DNA of 64,000 nt from Megalobrama amblycephala (taxonomy: Eukaryota; Chordata; Actinopteri; Cypriniformes; Xenocyprididae). The stretch lies in NCBI RefSeq assembly GCF_018812025.1, contig NC_063058.1, positions 17,446,797 to 17,510,796 on the forward strand, given 5' to 3'. Shown piece after piece: positions 23,477 to 35,758 of the stretch. How positions within the stretch are numbered: the stretch's first letter is position 1; the number at the start of each line of letters is the position of its first letter. Made by a program: the position numbers and the translations under genes. The notes beneath the pieces are model-generated. The model was not told where the DNA came from. It ran no database searches and worked only from the letters and a program-made list of their open reading frames with translations.

Positions 23477-24889
23477 TAGCATTATACAATAAGAATATAT
23501 ATCTCTCAAAGAAAATATTTTGTACACAATTTGTTGGCATTTCAAATTCACAGTACTTCTGAGGTGAACGGAGATAAATATTAAAACTATAACATGCACC
23601 ATACAAAACACAGTTTGTGTATTCATTATTTTTATGACATATTTTGGCAATACAATAATTGATAATTAATATTTAATAATAAGTATTAATTTAATTAATT
23701 TGTTCCACATCAGTTCTTGTTGTTGTCGGCCTGTAATTGCCATGGTTGTCCCTATTAGTCCAGAATGTAGTTTCCATCCTTTTTGACCAATTAACTTATA
23801 TGACTTTTCCAGCTGTTTTTCATTACTTGTTTAAATATTTTTTATAGGATTTTTTTTTTTAATCAATAAATCATGATTTTAACATATTTCCAGGTTTATA
23901 TTCATGAGTCATATATACTTTGGTCTCTTTAAAATAATTTTTATTTGATTTTTTTTACATTTTTTTTCAAAACATGCCCTGTTTTTTTTGCTTTTTTTAT
24001 TGCAATTTTTGAACAGTAGACATCAGGGCAGTAACATATTTTACATTATATATACATCAAATGAAATGTTATGATAAAAGAAAAGAAGAGAAAGTAGCAA
24101 AAATTCCACATGTACAAACAAGTATAGACATTACAAATTATTCACAGAATATATTTAAGGCTTTAAAATAATTTCGGCTTTTTTCTGCTTTGTTATTTCT
24201 TGTTTCTTTTAATGTATACAAGTAGTGACCTATTTCTATTTTAAAATGAGTAAAATTAGTTTTTTTCCCTCCACATTTACATTTGTGGATAAAGAATTTT
24301 CCATATAAAATGAGTAAATTCACAATATACCAAATTTTGAAATTACCAGTATTATCATAAAAAAAAAAACATCTTTTACTTTAAGCTGTAATTCAATATT
24401 AGTGCTATTTTTCACAAAAAAAGCAAATAACACCAAAATAAATCATAAAATCATAAAAATAAATGTACAATACTCTCTTAAATTTAGTTTTTAGCTTTCA
24501 AGCGTGTACCTGCGCAGAAACACGTAATGCGCATGCGCACTTGTAAATGTTTGCTGTGAACTTGAACTGCCTGAACACTAGATGGCGCTGTTATTCTCCC
24601 ACAGATTTCCAGCACCACCTGAACATGCGGTCTCTAGTAGGAACAGAGCATATTTCAAGACAAAGGCGACACTACAAACAACGTATTGAAATGATTATTT
24701 TATGAGTTTATTTCATACTGTAACAAAACACGTACAGCTAAAGAAAACATTTTCCACTCTTGTGCTTCTTAAAATATCACCCCCTCGTTGTCTATACCAG
24801 ATTAAAATAGTTCCACTATACTTTTCCCGCATTATTATGAGTGTTATTTAAGTCAGAGCCAGTTTTATTATAATATGAAAAAAGTTTCA
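23477..24889. other. Short intergenic spacer between olfml1 and ppfibp2
   Basis: AT-rich with several T runs (23849-23860, 23950-23997) and no recognised gene. The last 400 bp become more CpG-rich (GCGCATGCGCAC near 24530) and lead into the ppfibp2 promoter. A CTCF-like core lies at 24575-24588. Confidence 0.5.
24575..24588 (+). promoter_or_regulatory. CTCF-like motif between the two genes
   Basis: ACACTAGATGGCGC matches the degenerate CTCF core CCASYAGRKGGCRS at 13 of 14 positions. It sits about 410 bp upstream of the inferred ppfibp2 start. The nearest opposing motif upstream of olfml1 is at 18194-18207 on the minus strand. Binding is inferred from the motif only. Confidence 0.4.
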
Positions 24890-24990
24890 CGATAAGCCCC
24901 GCCCCTCACAGCACATGACAGGTGATTGGTCAGATGAAATGTACATCATGCGGGTTTATTATATGGAGCGACGCAGTTCGACGATAACAG
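24890..24990 (+). promoter_or_regulatory. ppfibp2: Candidate ppfibp2 promoter
   Basis: A GC box, CCCCGCCCC (24897-24905), is followed by an inverted CCAAT box, GATTGG (about 24924), and an AT-rich TTTATTATATGG at about 24956, then a GC-richer leader with a good splice donor. The arrangement is that of a proximal RNA polymerase II promoter. The start site is inferred, not observed. Confidence 0.5.
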
Positions 24991-25060
24991 AAGAGCGGGA
25001 CGCCAACTGACAACAAGAGGGTTTAAAATCAGTCGGGATTGAGAATTAATTACAATACAG
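24991..25060 (+). other. ppfibp2: Inferred non-coding exon 1 of ppfibp2
   Basis: The leader ends ACAATACAG followed by GTAAGT, a near-perfect donor, at 25060/25061. It has no start codon in a long frame. Splicing to the acceptor at 43878 would join it to the exon containing the liprin-beta start codon. The 5' limit is a guess. Confidence 0.5.
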
Positions 25061-26970
25061 GTAAGTTGAATTTTATAACATCTTGTCAACATCTCTTTCT
25101 TGCCTACAGAACAACTTTTTTGTCATTTTAAGCAGCTTTAAATAGTCTTGTAATGTCAAGCATAATATCAAGAAAGTTTAGGTGCAGTAACATGGCTCCT
25201 CGTCATAAATTTAATTTAAATCACATTAATTGATCATTTTTGCCACTGTATTATTATTATTAATGATACTTTTGTGTGTTGTACAACATATAGGATCAGA
25301 ATTGTCTTCATATTTTGCATAATATGAATATAAAAATTACATTATAATGTAGTGTTTATGTGAAGTTTAATATCTGTTGCAAATAAGTTGGCTGTATGAA
25401 TACATGAAAACTTGAAATGGGAGTGAATATAATTATTTACATTAATACACCAGTAAGCTGTCATATGATGACCATATCAAGTCTATTATAATGCAAAAAA
25501 AATGTATTTAATGAATACATAACTTAGGTCCCATAGTGAATATAATTCACTCCCATTTAAAGTATTCTTGCATTACATTATATAGTAGTACACCAAAATC
25601 ACTGACCAGAAACTTAAACTCAAACGTGATTGGTCTGTCAAATCCTGAAGGATCTAGGTAGATAACTGGGTCATTCAGTGTAGGATGAACAGTCTCAGAT
25701 TAGCCATTATCTGACCGCATATTCACAAAATATTCTGCTATTTGTTCGACACTGAAGCCTATTAGAGTTCTTGTCTCTGCCTGTTACCATTCATTGTCCA
25801 CGTTTGTTTTACTGCCAGTTTTTATTATAGTGCATAAAGCCTCTTCCTTCAGTACTGACCCCAGTGGGCTCAGTGAGCAGCCACACTCTGTGCTGCAATG
25901 GAGATTTCACTTGGTAATGACTGTGGGGTTCAACAAAGCTGTCTGTGAAGATCATGTGCTTAGAGAAAAGGATAAAAAGGCTTTTTTATTTGTCCACTTC
26001 CCCTGGCTTCTGAAAACAGCACACAATTGTATTGCTCTTTGATGACACTATACCGTAGAATGTTTGCCAAATTAATTTAGAAATTGCTTGTGAATGAACA
26101 TTTTAGATGTTACAGAACAGTGTTTGTTTAAACGACCATGTTATAATGTGAAGTCTTGAAATAGTGTACCCTTTAACTTCTTTCTCCGTCCCGCTGACCT
26201 TTACCTTTCTGTATTCAGAGAAAGAGATTTTGAGATCGGTTAATATCGCTCACATTAACAGTTCTTAGCATCATGGCAGTTTCTTGTTAGAGCAAATTAA
26301 AAGCAAGAAGAAGTTGGTTTCTGATTGATTTGTTTTAATTATTTGTGGTGGCAAGGTTGAACACGAGTAAGTGGTTTATGAAAACAGGTGAAGCAGAGCG
26401 TTTATATCATTGTTTTTGAAGAGACACTGAGCCCTCAGGCTCTTCTACTGTGTGATTATCCTGCCCTTATTTCCATAGAGGTGCACACACACGTCCTGAC
26501 TGACCAGTTTTACCACAACCGTTTCATTCCCAGAATGATAATTTGAAAATTGTACTGATTCTCTCACTGATAACAAGTAGTTAAAGACATAGTTCACACA
26601 AAAATAAAAAGTCATTATTTACATGTCATTCCAAACCTGTATGACTTTCTTTTCTTCTGCAAAAGAAGATATTTTGAAGGACATTTTGCACGTACAATGA
26701 AAGTTATTGGTCACCAAAACAACTCTTGTTGTGTCTTTTCTTTTTTGCATGCAATACAATTCAAATAAAACTGTTTACTGAAGTTTGGTGCAGTATTATA
26801 CAGGGATTCAATAAATTCTGCAGCGCACACTTTGGCTGCATCCAAAAACTTAGGCAGCTGACTTGTTGCCTCGCTGCCTTATCAGGCAATGACTTTGCGC
26901 ACAAAGGTACCATGCAAAAATGATTTTGGACAGACTTCTGAGGCAGCGTAATATTTTAATGATCTACAAC

Positions 26971-28237
26971 TAGGGTTGCAAAATTCCGGGAATTTTCAAA
27001 GCTGGAAACTTTCCATGGTAATTAACGGGAATATATGGGAATTAACGGGAATTAATGGGAATAAACAGGGAATTTGTAAAATTACAGGTTAGCCTATAAC
27101 AGGGTACTTAAATGTAGTTGAAAAGAACATCTTGCAGCATAATTTTAGTTAAAACGACCATATTTAATGCAATTTTAGTTGAATTGTTACCCTGACATTC
27201 ACACAGCACACTGCTTACTGCAGGGCTATTGAGGCCACACCCCCTGCATGCACTGTGCATTCCCCCAGTCCATAACATGCTCATTTGATCAAAAATACAG
27301 AAAAAAGCAGTAATATTGTGAAACATAACTACAATTTAAAATAATGGCTTTCTATTTTAATATACATAAAAATATAATTTATTCCTGTGATCAAAGCTGA
27401 ATTTTCAGCATCATTTCTCCAGTCTTCAGTGTCACATGATCCTTCAGAAACCATTCTAATATGCTGATTTGATGCTCCGTTATCAATGTTGGAAACAGTT
27501 GTGCTGCTTAATTCTTTTATAACCTGTGATACTTTTTTTTAGGATTCTTTGATGAATAAAAATTTAAAGAACAGCATTCATTTAAAATATAAATCTTTTG
27601 TAACAATATACACTACCGTTAAAAATTAAGGGGTCAGTAATTTTTTTTGTTTTTTTGAAAGAAGTGAACACTTTTATTCAGCAAGGATGTGTGAAATTGT
27701 TACATAAAAATGATATTAAAGTGATATTGTTAGAAAATATTTTTATTTGGAATAAATTCTATTCCTTTTAGCTTTTTATTAATAAGTGAATCCTGAAAAT
27801 AGTATTACAGGTTCCAAAAAATATTCAGCAGCACAACTTTCCAACAATGATAATAACTGATATCAAATCAGCATATTAGAATGATTTCTGAAGGATCATG
27901 TGACACTGAAATAAATAACACATAACAATTGTTGCAATAAAAATATATTTATTTTACTAAATTAGAATTAATTGAATGTGAAAAATAAATAACTGTTATT
28001 TTATGTTATGACCAAACAAAATGATTATATTTGTTTTTATATGATACTTTTTATGTAAATATTATACATTTATATAAATTTCCCAAAATTTCCAATTAAT
28101 TCCCATAAATTCCCATAAATTCCTGTTAAGTTTCCAAATTGGTATATTTGCAAAATTCCCCAGGTTAAGTTCCCGTGGAAAGTTTCCGAAAATTTACCGG
28201 AAATTTACCGGAAACTTTCCACCCCTTTGCAACCCTA
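26971..28237. mobile_element. hAT-type element with TCTACAAC target duplication
   Basis: It starts TAGGGTTGCAAAATTCCGGG and ends with the inverse CTTTGCAACCCTA, next to a long GGAAACTTTCC-rich subterminal region. The perfect 8-bp duplication TCTACAAC lies at 26963-26970 and 28238-28245. About 1.27 kb, no transposase. The middle (about 27290-27930) is ACTACCGTT-type repeat in two opposed pieces, inserted secondarily. Confidence 0.88.
27290..27930. repeat. ACTACCGTTCAAAAG-type repeats nested in the hAT element
   Basis: GATCAAAAATACAG, AATTTATTCCTGTGATC and TTCAGTGTCACATGATCC run forward to about 27605. Then CACTACCGTTAAAAATTAAG starts a second piece, whose end (GATTTCTGAAGGATCATGTG) is the inverse of the first. 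Confidence 0.65.
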
Positions 28238-28421
28238 TCTACAACAAAATAGAATGAGCTTTGGTGATAACTAAGCGAATATTTAATGACTACAATAGTA
28301 ATTTCTCACTCGGAAAACGTTGGTCAAAAATGTTCATTTACACACAAACTGACCACCAACCACAACTTTCAGACACCATCTTTATTTTTTAGCTCAACTG
28401 TCACAGGATGGAAAGTAATTA

Positions 28422-29783
28422 CTTAAATAATTTAAAAGTATGAACTGCCTTGATATAACTTTAAGAATACATTTCCCATAATTCTTTAGAGAGAGTGCTG
28501 TGAGAAAGAGAACTGAGTGAATGATTCAATGGCTGCGTCCGAAAGCTTAAAGGGATAGTTCACCAAAAATTAAAATTCTGTCATTAATTACTCACCCTCA
28601 TGTCATTCCAAACCTGTAAGACTTTTGTTCATCTTCGGAACACAAATTAAGATCTTTTTGATGAAATCTGAGAGCTTTCTGTCCTTCCATAGAAAGCTAT
28701 GCAATTGAAACTTTGACGCTTTAAAAAGTTCCTAAAGAGATCGTAAAACTAATCCATATGAATTGAGCAGTTTAGTCCAAATTTTCTGAAGAGACTCGAT
28801 TGCGTTTTAAAATGAAAATGATCCTCGTCTACACTGGCAATTCCACAGCATTTCAGAAACGATCTCCGTCTACACTACACGACCGAAAACGCATGTAACA
28901 TGACCGTTCATGCACACTGGGCATGCGCGTACAAGTGTAAACAGTTGCCTCTTGCGCATGTAGGTAGCTGCAGTATTAAAAAATGCAGAGTTTAGCTACA
29001 CAATAGCTGCTAAAAATTACAACAAAGCCAATAAAGATTGCAGTTCAGTCTCATGTTATTGTTTACACAGTTGTCAAGGATAAGCATATCATTTTAAAAG
29101 TCTCCTTTTTGATCCGTTTACACTGAAACGCAACCCCGGTGTTTTCAAGCTAAAACAGGCTCTGCGGCATTTTAGAAAGTCTCTGTTTTCGAGGGTCGAA
29201 AAAGCCAGAGTAGTGTAAACGACAAGCATAACCGTAGCAAAAGTTATGCGTTTTAAAACAAAAACTCAATAGTGTAAACAGGGCCTTACATGATGAACAT
29301 ATTTAATTTAGGCTTTTATTCACATTTAAACATTGATCAGCGAATGTTTATATGTAAATAAAAGCCTAAGTTCAATCTGTTTATCATACAAAGCGATCGT
29401 GTTTCTTCAGAAAATTGACTAAACCGCTCAATTCATATGGATTAATTTTATGGTCTCTTTGTGAACTTTTTGAGGCCTCAAAGTGGTGGTCGCGTAGCTA
29501 TCTATGAAGGGACGGAAATCTTTCAGATTTCATCAAAAAGATCTTCATTTGTGTTCTGAAGATGAACGAAAGTCTTACGGGTTTGGAACAACATGAGGGT
29601 GAGTCATTAATGACAGAATTTTCATTTTTGGGTGAACTATCCCTTTAAGCTTTCGGACGCAGTCATTGAATCATTCACTCAGTTCTCTTTCTCACAACAC
29701 TCTCTCTAAAGAATTATGGGAAATGTATTCTTAAAGCTGAACAGCGTTATATCAAGGCAGTTCATACTTTTAAATTATTTAAG
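28422..29783. repeat. 1.36-kb hairpin repeat with about 380-bp arms and nested elements
   Basis: The left arm 28422-28802 is the inverse of the right arm 29393-29783. The outer 130 bp (CTTAAATAATTTAAAAG to GCGTCCGAAAGCTT) and the inner AAAGGGATAGTTCACC block both pair. The loop carries a further element with GTTTTAAAATG and AGTGTAAAC phrases, homologous to 41551-41978. The nested palindromic structure is explained by one foldback MITE inside another. Confidence 0.85.
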
Positions 29784-30442
29784 TTTAAACTTTCTGTTAT
29801 TATTATTCAACACTATTATTAAACATTTATAACTATTATATTCTAATTAACTCAGAACAACCCCAATGACTTTTATTGTATGGACATGAGACATTTCTAA
29901 AAATATCTTCTTTTGTATTCCACAGAGTAAAGAAAGTCAAACAGGTTGGGAACAACATAAGGGTGAATAAACAATGTCAGAATTTTAATTTTTAAGTAAA
30001 CATGTCCCACTCAGTGCAACTCAATCCTCAGTGCGCTTTTGTTTTCTGAGGCCTTCGAGGGCTTGTAAAGTTAAATACAGTTTAATGAGCATCTAAATGT
30101 GTCCATCACTCACTTCAGCTGTCACACTTTGAGCTATTTACATGAATTCTCTCGGCACTCTTTGATTTAGATGTGTCCATCCACTAGGTTTAGGAATCAA
30201 TATCCAATTCCCAGTTGCATTTTGCACAAAATACTGGAACCTAGAGGAGGAAACTAACTTGAACGTCTACAGTTGGCATCTGACTTTCCGTGAACCCCGT
30301 ACTGTGGACTGAGCTGTGGAGATCCCATGCAATATGCATTGGGCAGTATTGATGTCAGGGACCTGTAGGACAGAGGCGTGACGTTTTGCCCCATGAGCAG
30401 GGTTTTCCTGTGCCGAGCGGCTCACTGACATTTTCACGGGCC

Positions 30443-30542
30443 TTGGTACCACAGTCGAATGCACCTGCTCAGGACTGACATTTCTCTTGTTACTGCGGAG
30501 GACTGGAGCATTCAACCCAGCTGCCAGAACGCATCCGCTCCG
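30443..30542 (+). other. Candidate alternative 5' exon in ppfibp2 intron 1
   Basis: A GC-richer block ends GCATCCGCTCCG followed by GTGAGTAG, a strong donor consensus. An ATG at 30459 opens a frame through the donor (MHLLRTDISLVTAEDW), but it does not resemble liprin-beta. It could be an alternative leader exon or chance. Confidence 0.2.
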
Positions 30543-31494
30543 GTGAGTAGAGCTCTGGATCGGCCAGGGGTTGAGCCCGAATCAAATTTACAACCGCCTA
30601 CACCGAGTCATGAATCATTCGGCGTACAGCAGTCCAAGTGTGTAGCATCAGAGCTGTTTTGATCTCGTGGACATTCTGACGTTAATATGTGTGGAAGTGT
30701 TATGTGAAACTTCTTTATTAATGCTATGAAGCTTCCTCTCAGTCTTCCGCTTGTTGATCACGCTACTCCTCCTGTGGTGTAGTCATAAGGCTCTGCAACT
30801 CTATCCCTTTGTTATTTGAACCAGGTTTGTTGTGGATGACTTAACGTGTTTGAAAAGTAACCTGTATTGAGAAAGTAGCTTGTGGCAGAGCATAACCACC
30901 TTGTACCATCGCGTTGTCTGAAGCCACACAAAGCGTCCAGATCCCACAACAATGAGGCCTTGTGTCAGCTTGCTGCTTTTAAACTGCGCTTCAGGTCACC
31001 TTTCTAACATTATAGTGCGTTTAACCCCAAGGTATGCGCGGAGTCCACGCGATATGTCACTCAGTCAGCTGCTTACTGAACACACACGCGCGCACACACA
31101 TCAGGATGGTTTAATGCAGAGTGCTGAGTGGGGACGGTTAAGCTGTTTGAGGACTGCTGTCTTTGATGTTCTCATATTAAGCTGTGTTGACGTGCTGGGT
31201 TTATTGGTCTGACACCTAATGCTGATGCCACTTCCTCCCCCTGCAGTATTTCTGCCCAAGGCCGCTTACAGTATGTGTGGTTTTTTGGTTTTACTGTAAA
31301 TAGTGGGAATTGCTAACAGCATGGATGGAAAATATGTATATGGAATGGCTTCCAGGCAAATTAATAACAATTAAAAATTATTATTAACATGGTTTAAGGT
31401 TTCAAGTAAGGCCATAGTTGGGACAGCGGATTTATTAACATATTATTATTTAATATACAATTATTATTTTTTTTTTTTTAAGATTTAAGATGTA

Positions 31495-31790
31495 ATGGTT
31501 TTGAAAGAAGTCTCTTTTCTCACCAGTGCATTTACTTTATAAAAAATACAGTAAAAATAATGATACTGTGAAATATTAAAATTTTAAATAACTATTTTCT
31601 ATTTTAATATTTTAAAATGTAATTTATTTCAGTGATGCAAAGCTGAATTTTCAGCATCATTACTCCAGTCTTCAGTGTCACATGATCCTTCAGAAATCAT
31701 TCTAATATGCTGATTTGATGCTCAAGAAACATTTCTTATTATTATATCAATGTTGAAAACTGCCATTTAACAAAAATATATTTAAAACTG
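31495..31790 (+). repeat. ACTACCGTTCAAAAG-type repeat fragment
   Basis: It contains TTTTGAAAGAAGTCTCTTTT, AAATACAGTAAAAATAATG, CAGTCTTCAGTGTCACATG and CAGAAATCATTCTAATATGC in family order. Both ends are degraded. Confidence 0.7.
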
Positions 31791-32236
31791 AGCTTTTTTT
31801 AAAAAAAAAAAATCAAAATAAGTGAGGATAAAGAAGTCTTTCCTCAAACTTATTGCTTACTTATATTATAAAATGGTATTTAAAAATTGCTATACATACA
31901 TACAACAAATTTAGAGTTAAATAAGTTCCTAAAGTGATACTAGATAGAAGCTTGTCTGGTTAACTAATTAGGTTTAAGGCCCATTTACACCATTTAACTA
32001 TAATGGTAACTATATTAGCATCCACACTTTCTGTTTTATTTTAGGTTTTATGCATATGGTAGTGTGATCTTTATGAAAAGCTTTTTTAGTTTTTTCTCAA
32101 ATTAGATACTCTTTCTAAAAAAGCAAGAAATATCGCAATATATCGCCTTTCTTACAGTATTGCAATATATCATATTGGAACCCCTGTATCGTGATACGTA
32201 TCGTATCGCCAGATTCTTGGCAGTACACTGCCCTAG

Positions 32237-32662
32237 TATTCAACTTACGAAGAAAGTGTAATGCCTCTCGCATTTCAAAACGCTTACACTACGTCCTGCG
32301 CCTTCTGTATTTAACTTACGAAAAAAGTAAAAAAAAACTTTTGTCCGTAAATTGAATGTGGATATTTTACTTTATAACTTGTTAAATATGGATATTTTTC
32401 TTACACAAATGCATTGCTTCACTTCAGGCAGCCTTTATTAACCCCCTGGAGCTGTGTGGAGTATGTTTATGATGGATGGATGCACTTTCTTGAGCTTCAT
32501 ACTCGTTGGTCCCGTTCACTGCCATTATAAAGCTTGAATGCGTCAGGATATTTATTAATATAACTCCGATTGTGTTCATCAGAAAGTCATATACACCTAG
32601 GATGGCTTGAGGGTGAGTAAATCTTGGGGTAATTTTCATCTTAAAGTGAACTAATCCTTTAA
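32237..32662 (-). mobile_element. TTAA-type element, AGTGAACTAATCC end
   Basis: The right end reads GGGTGAGTAAATC, then AGTGAACTAATCCTTTAA. The interior AACTTACG and AAATATGGATATTTTTC blocks are the inverse of 33805-34125, so these are two opposed copies of one family. It is preceded at 32120-32235 by a hAT-like scrap (GTATCGTGATACGTATCG). Confidence 0.55.
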
Positions 32663-33512
32663 GCATGCGCTGTCGTCTGTCGCTTTAAATGCTTGAGCTC
32701 TTTAAAGCAGGATGGATTCTGATTGGCTGTCAGTGTTTTTATCGTACATCAGCTGTAAAAATTCATTCTGAAAGTGATTCCAATGAAATCGTCCCTCTGT
32801 GCTATTATATGTATATAGTTGTGATGTGTGGACTCTGCTATTCTTTTATATTTAGAACGATTTTTAGAACTATATCGTTATGATCATTATAGTTATCGTT
32901 CTTGGTTTGAATCAAGCCTTTACTAATGATTACTCAGTCTCATTAGTGCATCTGCTCCAAAGTCCAAACAAGTTCATGGTCACAATTTTCCTGTATTTTA
33001 GTAAAGGACAACCTTGGATGAGCCTGTTTATCATTAACTGTAACATAGCTAAAAAAAATACAGGGACTTCCCACAGTAGTTTCTGCTACTCTAAACATCC
33101 TGGAGTAAATTAAGGAGAACGGTTATTCTAACACCACAGTTTGCTTTTTGGCACCAGACGCTGGGCTCACATTCTCTTTGAATCAAATGATGAATAGCAG
33201 TAGGTTGTTAAAACACAATAAGAGAATTAGTTTGCTTGTTTGGTTTCACAATATATCAAAGGGTTTGGGATCCAAAAGGTCTATAGATTCCTGAGTGCTT
33301 GCGAGTGATATCTAGAGCAAATACTTAAGTATTGTCAAAACTTGTCACATGTCGAAGTAAAGCAAACAACACTAGACTAATGTGTTTTGCAAGGTGAATC
33401 TCTCGAAAACATGTCCAGGTCTCATTTCACCCCAAATCAAAAAGGAAAAGAAATTATATTTTGAATGAAGAAACCAAAGATTAGTTTATTTTATTTTATT
33501 TTATTTATATTT

Positions 33513-33516
<4 letters not shown>

Positions 33517-33554
<38 letters not shown>
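33517..33554. repeat. (TA)n microsatellite
   Basis: About 19 TA units follow a short TTTTA-rich run; likely polymorphic. Confidence 0.9.
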
Positions 33555-33556
<2 letters not shown>

Positions 33557-33570
33557 AATAAGTACATATA

Positions 33571-33720
33571 CAGTGTTGGGTGTAATGCATTACTAAGTAA
33601 TTAATTACTGTAGTTTAATTGCATTTCCCTTGAAAAAGTAAAGTAAGGGATTACTTTAATTCTTTTGTAATTTAATTAGTTACAGATTTCATTGCATTAA
33701 ATACTGAATAGACTATAGAA
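33571..33720 (+). mobile_element. Partial hAT MITE with CAGTGTTGGG end
   Basis: CAGTGTTGGGTGTAATGCAT is followed by GTAATTAATTAC and AAAAAGTAAAGTAAGGGATT. It is related to the complete 245-bp element at 55738-55982. The second end is lost. Confidence 0.5.
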
Positions 33721-33804
33721 CAATTTTATTTAAAACTTATTTGACATCAAAATTAAATGTCTAATGATAAAATATATGTTTTTAATTTAACTTTAACTTT
33801 TAAA

Positions 33805-34125
33805 GTTCACCCAGATATGAAAATTACCCCATGATTTACTCACCCTCAAGCCATCCTATGTGTATATGACTTTCTTCTTTCAGACAAATACAGTCTGAGT
33901 TATATTAAATAATGTCCTGGCTCTTCCAGGCTTTATAATGGCAGTAAATAGAGGATAAGATTTTGAAGCCCAAAAAAGTGCAACCATTCATCATAAAAGA
34001 TATCCACACTGCTCTGGGAAGTTTATAAAGGCCTCCGGATCAAAGCGATGTGTTTGTGTAGGAAAAATATCCATATTTAAAATGCACATCGACTTACGCC
34101 AAAAGAGTAACCCCTTTAAATACTT
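33805..34125 (+). mobile_element. TTAA-type repeat, AGTTCACCCAGATATG end
   Basis: AAAGTTCACCCAGATATGAA, ACTCACCCTCAAGCCATC, GCTTTATAATGGCAGT and AAAAATATCCATATTTAAAA are the inverse of blocks in 32237-32662. Confidence 0.6.
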
Positions 34126-34154
34126 TGTTCAGTTTGAGAAAAAAATATATGTAC

Positions 34155-34505
34155 TTAAAGGATTAGTTCACTTTTAAATAAACTTTTCCTGATAATTTAC
34201 TCACCCCCATGTCATCCAAGATGTCCATGTCTTTCTTTCTTCAGTCGAAAAGAAATTAAAGTTTTTGATGAAAACATTCCAGGATTTTTCTACTTAATTA
34301 GACTTCAATGGGCACCAAACTAATTTTGACCTTCAACTGTTTGGTGCCCATTGAAGTCCACTATAAGGAGAAAAATCCTGGAATGTTTTCATCAAAAACT
34401 TTAATTTCTTTTTGACTGAAGAAAGAAGGACATGAACATCTTGGATGACATGGGGGTGAGTAAATTATCAGGAAAAGTTTATTTAAAAGTGGACTAATCC
34501 TTTAA
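34155..34505. mobile_element. Near-perfect TTAA foldback element, 351 bp
   Basis: TTAA flanks both ends. The arms of about 160 bp run from AGGATTAGTTCACTTTTAAA to a centre at about 34325-34340 and back to AAAAGTGGACTAATCCT. Blocks such as ATGAAAACATTCCAGGATTT and GTTTGGTGCCCATTGAAGTC pair almost exactly. The small loop and high arm identity indicate a young or conversion-maintained palindrome. Confidence 0.92.
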
Positions 34506-35758
34506 TATTCATCTAAATACATATAAAGTACTGTTATGATGGTTGTAACAAGATCTTTACATTTTCCAACAGATTACTATGGTATTCAGGGTGGTTGCTT
34601 ACTGACAAAAGTCTAAATAGCCCAGTAAGTTCTGTGATATCCTGGTCTCTAGATATGACTCTTGTCCTTCCTTCAATGTAAGTCTATGGGAGAGTGAAGA
34701 TAGTTGGGATCAGGTTCTAACACTTTATTAAAAATCAGTTTCCCCTCTCAAAGCCTCCTCATGAATCACCTGTGGTTTGGATGACCTTGCAATCTCTGTG
34801 AGAAACAGTGTGAACGGAAATATTCAGATATGCAGTTGTTGGGTTTGGGCGGAAAGAGCCTTTTTTTTTTGTGTGTAACTCAAGGTCCCGCTGTTTAAAG
34901 GTTTCGCTGTTTGTGTTGGCTTATCAGGGTTTTGTAAACACAGAGAATCTAAGCAGCCCGGGGACTTGAATACTGTCCGGCATGTGATGTGTGTGATGCC
35001 ACCGGTCGTTACTGAGATATCAGCATCAGCGTTCAGTCACTGGTGACTCGGTCACACTCTTGAGTATCAGGAACACTGACGGGAGGGGCTTGTATTGGAA
35101 TGTGTCAACACTGATAGAAGCAACGCTGACTTACTGGTGAGGAACATTTCAGAAGTTGTGTTATTTTCAGCTGAACAAACATTTGAAAGATTTACTTGAG
35201 AAACTTGGTAGCAAGATGCATATGCATTTATAGTACTGACTATTTTACAATAAGAACTGTAAAATAATCAGTACTACTTATTTTTGAAATTTTTGATTTT
35301 GGTAATACTTTGTCAATTTACAGGGATGTAAAAATGACTTTAGAAAGATGTCAGCATCATTATTTTATTTTTACTCAGAGATTGGTAAGTCTATTAGTAA
35401 AATCTGTTGACTTTAACAATCTTTGTTTCATTGTATGCCAACAGTGACTGTTCAAAAATGGCAAAAAAGCACTTCTTGCCTGTAATTCAAGAAGTATTAA
35501 AGATATCTTAAAGCAGAACTAAGTAACTTTTTTTACCTTCATAAATAGTTTTCTAAGTCCTTACGATGGTTAATTGACTTGTAGTGGTGTGTTTAAGGCG
35601 AGCACTAACCCCCTCTGGCACGTCTCCGCCAAAAAACAGCACTTGCAAGTTGAGCTGCGCCGACCCGACACAATTTCGCCTCATGTTCACGTTCACGCGA
35701 GAGTGACAAAACGCTTTACGGTAATTCAAAAACAATGTATATATTATGACATTATAAG

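Noticed and set aside
24956..24967. TATA box for ppfibp2 (TTTATTATATGG)
   Set aside because: A poor match to TATAWAA; mentioned only as an AT-rich element within the promoter.
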